Source: an uncultured Devosia sp.
Lineage (GTDB): Bacteria > Pseudomonadota > Alphaproteobacteria > Rhizobiales > Devosiaceae
Reading direction: 5' to 3'
Assembly (NCBI GenBank): GCA_946481445.1
Contig: CAMLOA010000019.1
Location: 1-12,234 of the forward strand
DNA length: 12,234 nucleotides
Both the position numbers and the translations under genes were made by a program. Every line of letters starts with the position of its first letter. Position 1 is the first letter of the stretch. Below are positions 7,405 to 12,234 of the stretch, piece by piece. Under the pieces are notes generated by a model. It searched no databases and was not told the DNA's origin. It saw only the letters and a list, made by a program, of their open reading frames with translations.

Positions 7405-8076
7405 GTGAAGATCCTGTTGATCGAGGATGATCGGGAAGCTGCGAGCTATCTCATCCAGGCGCTGGACGAGGCGGGTCATGTGAGCCATCACGCCACCGAT
7501 GGCGAGACCGGATACGCCATGGCCTCGGGCATGGACTACGACGTTCTCATCGTCGACCGCATGCTGCCGCGCCGGGATGGCCTTTCCATCGTCGAGAGCC
7601 TGCGCGCCGAGGGCGACAACACCCCCGTACTGATCTTGTCCGCCCTGGGCGAGGTCGACGATCGGGTCACCGGCCTGCGGGCGGGCGGGGACGACTACCT
7701 CACCAAGCCCTATGCCTTCACCGAACTGCTGGCCCGCGTCGAGGTGCTTGCCCGCCGCTCCAGCCCGTCAGAGGCCGCCACCAGTTATGAAGTCGGCGGG
7801 TTGTCGCTGGACAGGCTCAGCCGCAAGGTGGAGCGCGACGGCGAGTCCATCCTGCTGCAGCCGCGCGAGTTCCGGCTGCTCGAATACCTGATGAAGAATG
7901 CCGGCAAGGTGGTGACACGCACGATGCTGCTCGAGAATGTGTGGGATTACCACTTCGATCCCCAGACCAACGTCATCGACGTGCATATGTCGCGCCTGCG
8001 CTCCAAGATCGACAAGGGGCATGCCTCTCCGCTGCTGCATACGGTGCGCGGCGCCGGCTACATGATCCGCGAGTAA
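7405..8076 (+). CDS. OmpR/PhoB-family response regulator
   Basis: This is a DNA-binding response regulator of 223 residues, a standard length. The receiver domain (about 1-115) has acidic D8/D9 (IEDD), the phosphoacceptor D51 (LIVDRMLPRRDG), S79 at the switch position and K101 (YLTKPYAF). A winged-helix effector domain (about 127-222) contains the usual ILLQPREFRLLEYLM, VWDYHFDPQTNVIDVHMSRLR and TVRGAGYMIRE segments. Translation starts at GTG 7405 with CGGAGAG at 7391-7397, 7 nt upstream. The kinase gene starts 3 nt after its stop, so the two form a pair. The sequence resembles rhizobial regulators of the FeuP kind, but orthology cannot be settled here, so no symbol is given. Targets are unknown; degP next door is a candidate by position only. 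Confidence 0.9.
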   Translation: MKILLIEDDREAASYLIQALDEAGHVSHHATDGETGYAMASGMDYDVLIVDRMLPRRDGLSIVESLRAEGDNTPVLILSALGEVDDRVTGLRAGGDDYLTKPYAFTELLARVEVLARRSSPSEAATSYEVGGLSLDRLSRKVERDGESILLQPREFRLLEYLMKNAGKVVTRTMLLENVWDYHFDPQTNVIDVHMSRLRSKIDKGHASPLLHTVRGAGYMIRE

Positions 8077-8079
8077 CGC

Positions 8080-9495
8080 GTGAACCGCTTCATCCAACTC
8101 TGGCGCACCTCGACGGTCAGGCTGACGGCGACGTTCATCCTGATCTTCGTCATTTTCTCGATCCTCCTGCTGGCCTTTATCGGCTGGCAGTCGAGCGTCT
8201 CGATCCAGCGCCAGCAGGCCGACGACATCGACCGCGAGGTCCGCGTGCTGCAACGCATAGACGCCAACCAGGGAATCCGGGCGCTGGCATTCGCGGTGGA
8301 GCGCATTTCGCGCAATCCCGGCCCCGGGGTCTACTTTCTCGGCGATGCTTCGGGCCAGTACCTGCTGGGCAACGTCTCTGACATTCCGGCGCATGTGCTG
8401 ATCGAGCCCGGCATCTACAGCTTCGACTACGAGCGGGCCAATCCGCTGGCCGACGGAACGGAAGATGGCCCGGCGGCGAACAACTCGCGGGCCGGGTTCG
8501 CCGTCGTGCGCTCGGTGGTGCTCAACAACGGCATGCGGCTGGTTGTCGGCCGGGACGTGGTCGAGCGCCGGGGCTTCTCGGCGATCATCGTGCAGAGCTT
8601 CCTGATCGGCGTCCTGGGCATCATTGTCTTTTCAGTGGTGGCGGGCGGCGTGACGGCTCGACGGGTGCTCAAGCGCATCGACACGATCCGTGACACCTCG
8701 ACCAAGATCATGTCGGGCAATCTCTCCGAACGCGTCCCCGTGACCAAGCGCAATGACGAGTTCGACGGGCTCGCCACCAATCTCAACGCCATGCTGGATC
8801 GCATCGAGCAGTTGCTGCAGGGGCTCAAGGAGGTAACCGACAATGTTGCCCACGACCTCAAGACGCCACTGACGCGCCTTCGCAACCAGGCCGAGTCCGC
8901 CCTGCGCGACGGCGCGACCGACGAGGCGCGGCAACTGGCCCTGGAGACGACGATTGCCGAGAGCGATCGCCTCATCCAGACCTTCAATGCCCTGCTGATG
9001 ATCGCGCGCGCGGAAGCCGGGGCGCCATCGGGGGCGCTCGCGGATATCGATATCAGCGCGATCGTGGCCGACGTGGCCGAACTCTACGGGCCTGTCGCAG
9101 AGGACGAGGGCATTGTCGTCCAGACCGACATTGCCGAGGGTGTCCACCTGCACGCAAACCGCGAACTGATCGGCCAGGCCATGGTGAACCTGCTCGAGAA
9201 TGCCGTGAAATACGCCAAACCTCAGGGCGACGGCGAAGGCCGCATCGCCGTGGGACTGCGCCGCCGGGGCGATCGCGTGCTGATCGAGGTGGCCGACAAC
9301 GGGCCGGGCATACCGGAAGCAGACCGCCAGCGGGTGCTGGAGCGGTTCGTGCGGCTGGAAAAGAGCCGCTCCGAGCCCGGCTCCGGACTTGGCCTGTCGC
9401 TGGTGGATGCCGTGGCACGGCTGCATGGCGGCAGCTTCCGCATCGAGGACAATGCGCCGGGCGTACGCGCCGTCATCGACCTGCCGGTAACGTAG
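8080..9495 (+). CDS. Membrane sensor histidine kinase (HAMP-HisKA-HATPase), partner of the upstream regulator
   Basis: This 471-residue kinase presumably phosphorylates the response regulator encoded 3 nt upstream. It has TM1 (about 15-37), a periplasmic sensor region of about 130 residues (38-166) with no recognised ligand motif, TM2 (about 167-190) and a HAMP linker (about 190-243). A HisKA dimerisation domain carries the phosphoacceptor H258 (NVAHDLKTPLTRL). The ATPase domain shows the N box N374 (LLENAVKYA), G1 DNGPGIP (406-412) and G2 GSGLGLSLV (434-442). All catalytic motifs are intact. Translation starts at GTG 8080; GCGAG at 8069-8073 is a weak ribosome-binding site, so coupling to the regulator's termination is likely. 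The stimulus cannot be read from the sequence; an envelope or osmotic signal is a guess from the degP neighbour. Confidence 0.92.
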   Translation: MNRFIQLWRTSTVRLTATFILIFVIFSILLLAFIGWQSSVSIQRQQADDIDREVRVLQRIDANQGIRALAFAVERISRNPGPGVYFLGDASGQYLLGNVSDIPAHVLIEPGIYSFDYERANPLADGTEDGPAANNSRAGFAVVRSVVLNNGMRLVVGRDVVERRGFSAIIVQSFLIGVLGIIVFSVVAGGVTARRVLKRIDTIRDTSTKIMSGNLSERVPVTKRNDEFDGLATNLNAMLDRIEQLLQGLKEVTDNVAHDLKTPLTRLRNQAESALRDGATDEARQLALETTIAESDRLIQTFNALLMIARAEAGAPSGALADIDISAIVADVAELYGPVAEDEGIVVQTDIAEGVHLHANRELIGQAMVNLLENAVKYAKPQGDGEGRIAVGLRRRGDRVLIEVADNGPGIPEADRQRVLERFVRLEKSRSEPGSGLGLSLVDAVARLHGGSFRIEDNAPGVRAVIDLPVT

Positions 9496-9579
9496 CGCAG
9501 GCACGCGACGCGGCGGCGCTGAACTGACTTGCGCGTGGCCCTGCTTGCCCGCCATCCCACCCCGCGCTATCCCTCGTCC

Positions 9580-12234
9580 ATGGCCATCAAGCTCGCCCCG
9601 CTACCGCCCCTCGATACACCGCGCTTCGATGCCTGGCTGGAGCAGCTTGCTCCCGGCGACCGCGCGGCAATAGCCCCTGCAGCGCCGACCCTGGGGCCCT
9701 TGCTCGAGGCCGCGCCCTACCTGCTGGAACTGGCCGGCGCCAATGCCCAATGGCTGGCCGGCGCACTGGCAGATAGTGCCGATGGCGCCTTTGCCGACAT
9801 CATCGATATCGTCGAGACACTGGGGCGCACGGCGGGCAGCGAGGACGCCCTGGCGCCGGTGCTGCGCATCGCCAAGGGGCGGACGGCACTGCTGGCTGCC
9901 CTGGCCGAAGCTGGCGGCGCCTGGACCACGGCGCAGTCGACGGCTGCCCTCTCCGACCTCGCCGATGCGGCGCTCGATGCGGCGTTGAACCTGCTGATGC
10001 GTCAGGCGGCCGAGAAGGGACAACTGGCCATTCCAGCATCGGAAGCGACAGCGGCCAATTCGGGCCTCGCCATCTTCGCGCTCGGCAAGCATGGCGGCCA
10101 GGAACTGAACTATTCCTCCGACATCGACATCGTGGCCTTTTTTGACCCCGACAGGGGCGTGCTGGCCAACCCCTTGGAAGCGACCAAGATCTATTCGCGC
10201 ATGGTGCAGAAGCTGGTGGGGCTGATGGAGGACAGGCGCCAGCATGGCTATGTGTTCCGCACCGACCTCCGCCTCCGGCCAGATCCGGGCGCCACGCCTG
10301 TCGCCATTTCATTGGAGGCGGCACTCGCCTACTACGAGAGCCGCGGGCAGAACTGGGAGCGTGCCGCCTGGATCAAGGCGCGGACCTGCGCGGGCGACAC
10401 CAAGGTGGGCGAGGCCTTTCTCAGGGAGCTGGCGCCCTATGTCTGGCGCAAGCACCTGGACTTCGCCACCATTGCCGATATCCAGGCGATGAAGCGGCAG
10501 ATCAATATCGCCAAGCGGGTCGGCGACATCCGGGTGGAAGGGCACAACGTCAAGCTCGGGCGCGGCGGCATCCGCGAGATCGAGTTCTTCACCCAGACCC
10601 AGCAGTTGATCGCTGGCGGCCGCGACCGCGCCTTGCGCGTCAAGCCGACGGCGCACGCCCTGGCTGCGCTGGCCGACGCCAACTGGATCACCCCCAAGGC
10701 CGCGACCGAGCTGACGCAGACCTACTGGTATTTGCGTGCCATCGAGAACCGCCTGCAGATGCTGCGCGACGAGCAGACCCATGTCATGCCCGCCACGCCC
10801 GAGGAGGTCGCCGTGATCGCGCGGCTCATGGGCGAGCCGGATCTGATGCTGTTCGAGGCTACCTACCGGGCGGCGCTGGAACGCGTCGTGGGTTATTACT
10901 CCGAGCTTTTCACCGAAGGCGAAAGCCTGGGCGCGGACGAAGGCAACCTGGTCTTTACGGGCAGCGACGACGACCCCGGAACGCTCGAAACGCTGACGGC
11001 CATGGGCTTTCGCGATCCGTCCAAGGCCATCGAGACGGTACGCAAGTGGCACTATGGCGGCTATGCCGCAACCCGCACCGCCGCCGCGCGAGCTCACCTG
11101 ACCGAATTGCTGCCGGCCCTGCTGGTGACCCTGGGCAATGCCGGCAATGCCGACGAGGCGCTGGCCAAGTTCGACAATTTCCTGTCCCGGCTGCCGGCGG
11201 GCGTGCAGCTTTTCGCGCTGCTGCGCAGCCATGCCAACCTGCGCACGCTGCTGGTGCAGCTCATGGCTTCGGCACCACGCATGGCCGAGGCGGTGATCCA
11301 CCGCGCCCATGTCATGGATGGGTTGATCGACCCCGCCTTTGCCAATGATGTTACCCATCGCGACGTGCTGATCGCCAAGGTCGACGCCTTCCTCGCCGAA
11401 GCGCGATCGTACGAGGAGATCATCGACCGCGCCCGCATCATCGGCCAGGAGCAGAAGTTTCTTGTCGCGGCCGGCCTTCTGTCCGGCACCGTGAGTGCCA
11501 CGGGGGCAGGGGAGCAGTTCACCGCGCTGGCCGAAACCCTCCTCAACCGGTTGTTCGGCAGCGTCAAGGCGGAGTTCGAGCGGCGGCACGGCACCATAGC
11601 CGGCGGCCGGGTGGGACTGCTGGCCTTCGGCAAGATGGCCAGCCGCGAGATGACGGCCACGTCCGACCTCGATTTCATCCTGCTCTACGACGCGCCGGAC
11701 ACGGAGTCCGACGGCGAAAAGCCGCTCAGCACAGCCCATTACTACGCCCGCCTCACGCAGCGGCTGGTCGCGGCCGTCTCGTCACCCACGGCCGAGGGGG
11801 TTCTCTACGAGGCCGATATGCGCCTGCGCCCTTCCGGCAATGCCGGTCCCTTGGCGACAAGCCTGGCCGGGTTCCGCGCCTATCACCGGGACAATGCCTG
11901 GACCTGGGAACATCTGGCGCTGAGCCGTGCTCGCGTCGTATCCGGCGACGAACCCTTCCGCTCGGCCATCGATGCCGAGATCGCCGAAGTGATGCGCCGC
12001 CCGCGCGATGTCGGCAAGACCATCGACGATGTCGTGTCGATGCGGGCCCTGATGGCCAAGGAACGCCCGCCGCGCCACCCTTTCGATCTCAAGCTCGCCG
12101 ATGGTGGACTGGTCGATCTCGAATTCATCGCGCAGTCGGCGCAACTGGTGGCCGGGGCGGCGATCGGGCTGCCGCAGGCATCAGTCGCCCGCGTCCTGCA
12201 CCGGCTGGGTGAGACCGGGCTGGTGCCCAATGGC
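9580..12234 (+). CDS. glnE: Bifunctional glutamine synthetase adenylyltransferase/deadenylylase GlnE (3' end beyond window)
   Basis: GlnE attaches and removes AMP on glutamine synthetase in response to PII and glutamine. The frame runs unbroken for 885 codons to the window edge; the family is about 940-1000 residues, so roughly the last tenth is missing. Both nucleotidyltransferase halves are visible. The N-terminal deadenylylase has GKHGGQELNYSSDIDI (169-184; metal-binding D181/D183) followed by GRGGIREIEFFTQTQQLIAG (from 327). The C-terminal adenylylase has GKMASREMTATSDLDF (684-699; D696/D698), MRLRPSGNAGP (from residue 747) and KLADGGLVDLEFIAQ (838-852). ATG 9580 is used, but no Shine-Dalgarno precedes it. 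In-frame GTG 9535 and TTG 9529 are alternatives, limited by a TGA at 9520-9522. It lies 84 nt after the kinase gene; co-transcription is possible. The 84-nt gap shows no clear terminator or promoter. Confidence 0.93.
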   Translation, partial: MAIKLAPLPPLDTPRFDAWLEQLAPGDRAAIAPAAPTLGPLLEAAPYLLELAGANAQWLAGALADSADGAFADIIDIVETLGRTAGSEDALAPVLRIAKGRTALLAALAEAGGAWTTAQSTAALSDLADAALDAALNLLMRQAAEKGQLAIPASEATAANSGLAIFALGKHGGQELNYSSDIDIVAFFDPDRGVLANPLEATKIYSRMVQKLVGLMEDRRQHGYVFRTDLRLRPDPGATPVAISLEAALAYYESRGQNWERAAWIKARTCAGDTKVGEAFLRELAPYVWRKHLDFATIADIQAMKRQINIAKRVGDIRVEGHNVKLGRGGIREIEFFTQTQQLIAGGRDRALRVKPTAHALAALADANWITPKAATELTQTYWYLRAIENRLQMLRDEQTHVMPATPEEVAVIARLMGEPDLMLFEATYRAALERVVGYYSELFTEGESLGADEGNLVFTGSDDDPGTLETLTAMGFRDPSKAIETVRKWHYGGYAATRTAAARAHLTELLPALLVTLGNAGNADEALAKFDNFLSRLPAGVQLFALLRSHANLRTLLVQLMASAPRMAEAVIHRAHVMDGLIDPAFANDVTHRDVLIAKVDAFLAEARSYEEIIDRARIIGQEQKFLVAAGLLSGTVSATGAGEQFTALAETLLNRLFGSVKAEFERRHGTIAGGRVGLLAFGKMASREMTATSDLDFILLYDAPDTESDGEKPLSTAHYYARLTQRLVAAVSSPTAEGVLYEADMRLRPSGNAGPLATSLAGFRAYHRDNAWTWEHLALSRARVVSGDEPFRSAIDAEIAEVMRRPRDVGKTIDDVVSMRALMAKERPPRHPFDLKLADGGLVDLEFIAQSAQLVAGAAIGLPQASVARVLHRLGETGLVPNG

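Noticed and set aside
9502..9537. CACGCG/CGCGTG inverted pair between the kinase gene and glnE
   Set aside because: Six-base arms with a 24-nt loop in very GC-rich DNA are expected by chance; not convincing as a terminator.
8632..9555. A 307-codon minus-strand open frame opposite the histidine kinase
   Set aside because: Shadow of the kinase, whose H, N, G1 and G2 boxes are all intact on the plus strand.
10309..11739. A 476-codon open frame on the minus strand inside glnE
   Set aside because: It lies fully antisense to an unbroken GlnE frame with recognisable motifs, and its composition (rich in Gly, Arg, Gln and His) is typical of antisense frames opened by high GC. No start signal or family resemblance.

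Overview
The window is GC-rich, densely coded bacterial DNA. Its gene content (the ccmI-ccmE-ccmF-ccmH block followed by a Do-type protease, an OmpR/HisKA two-component pair and glnE) matches an alphaproteobacterium, most likely of the order Hyphomicrobiales. A Devosia-like genus is a reasonable guess, but only an inference. Nearly all the DNA is conserved core genome. I see no tRNA, rRNA, CRISPR array, prophage or insertion-sequence transposase.

Layout. Positions 1-1380 (minus strand) hold two genes overlapping by 4 nt: a FAD-dependent oxidoreductase-like protein of the DAO fold (319-1380), and downstream of it the first 107 codons of a protein with a sarcosine-oxidase-alpha/ferredoxin-like N-terminus, cut by the window edge. 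A 123-nt divergent gap (1381-1503) leads into the plus-strand cytochrome c maturation cluster ccmI, ccmE, ccmF, ccmH (1504-5657). These genes are joined by 4-nt ATGA overlaps, except between ccmE and ccmF, where a palindromic intergenic repeat element of about 140 bp sits. A 150-nt regulatory gap follows, then degP (5808-7340), a strong GC hairpin (7349-7375), a response regulator (7405-8076), a histidine kinase (8080-9495), and glnE (9580 to the window end, open at the right edge).

How the genes work together. CcmE carries heme as a covalent chaperone, CcmF and CcmH with CcmI form the heme lyase that attaches heme to apocytochrome c, and ccmABCD and ccmG must be encoded elsewhere. DegP is the periplasmic protease/chaperone, and the adjacent sensor kinase and regulator may report on envelope state. 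GlnE adenylylates and deadenylylates glutamine synthetase and is functionally unrelated to the rest. Linkage of cycHJKL (ccmIEFH) to degP is known from rhizobia, so this order looks ancestral.

I found no convincing undescribed multi-gene system. The points most worth a second look are the nested inverted-repeat element inside the ccm operon, the oxidoreductase pair whose cofactor motifs are degenerate, and two dyads in the degP leader.
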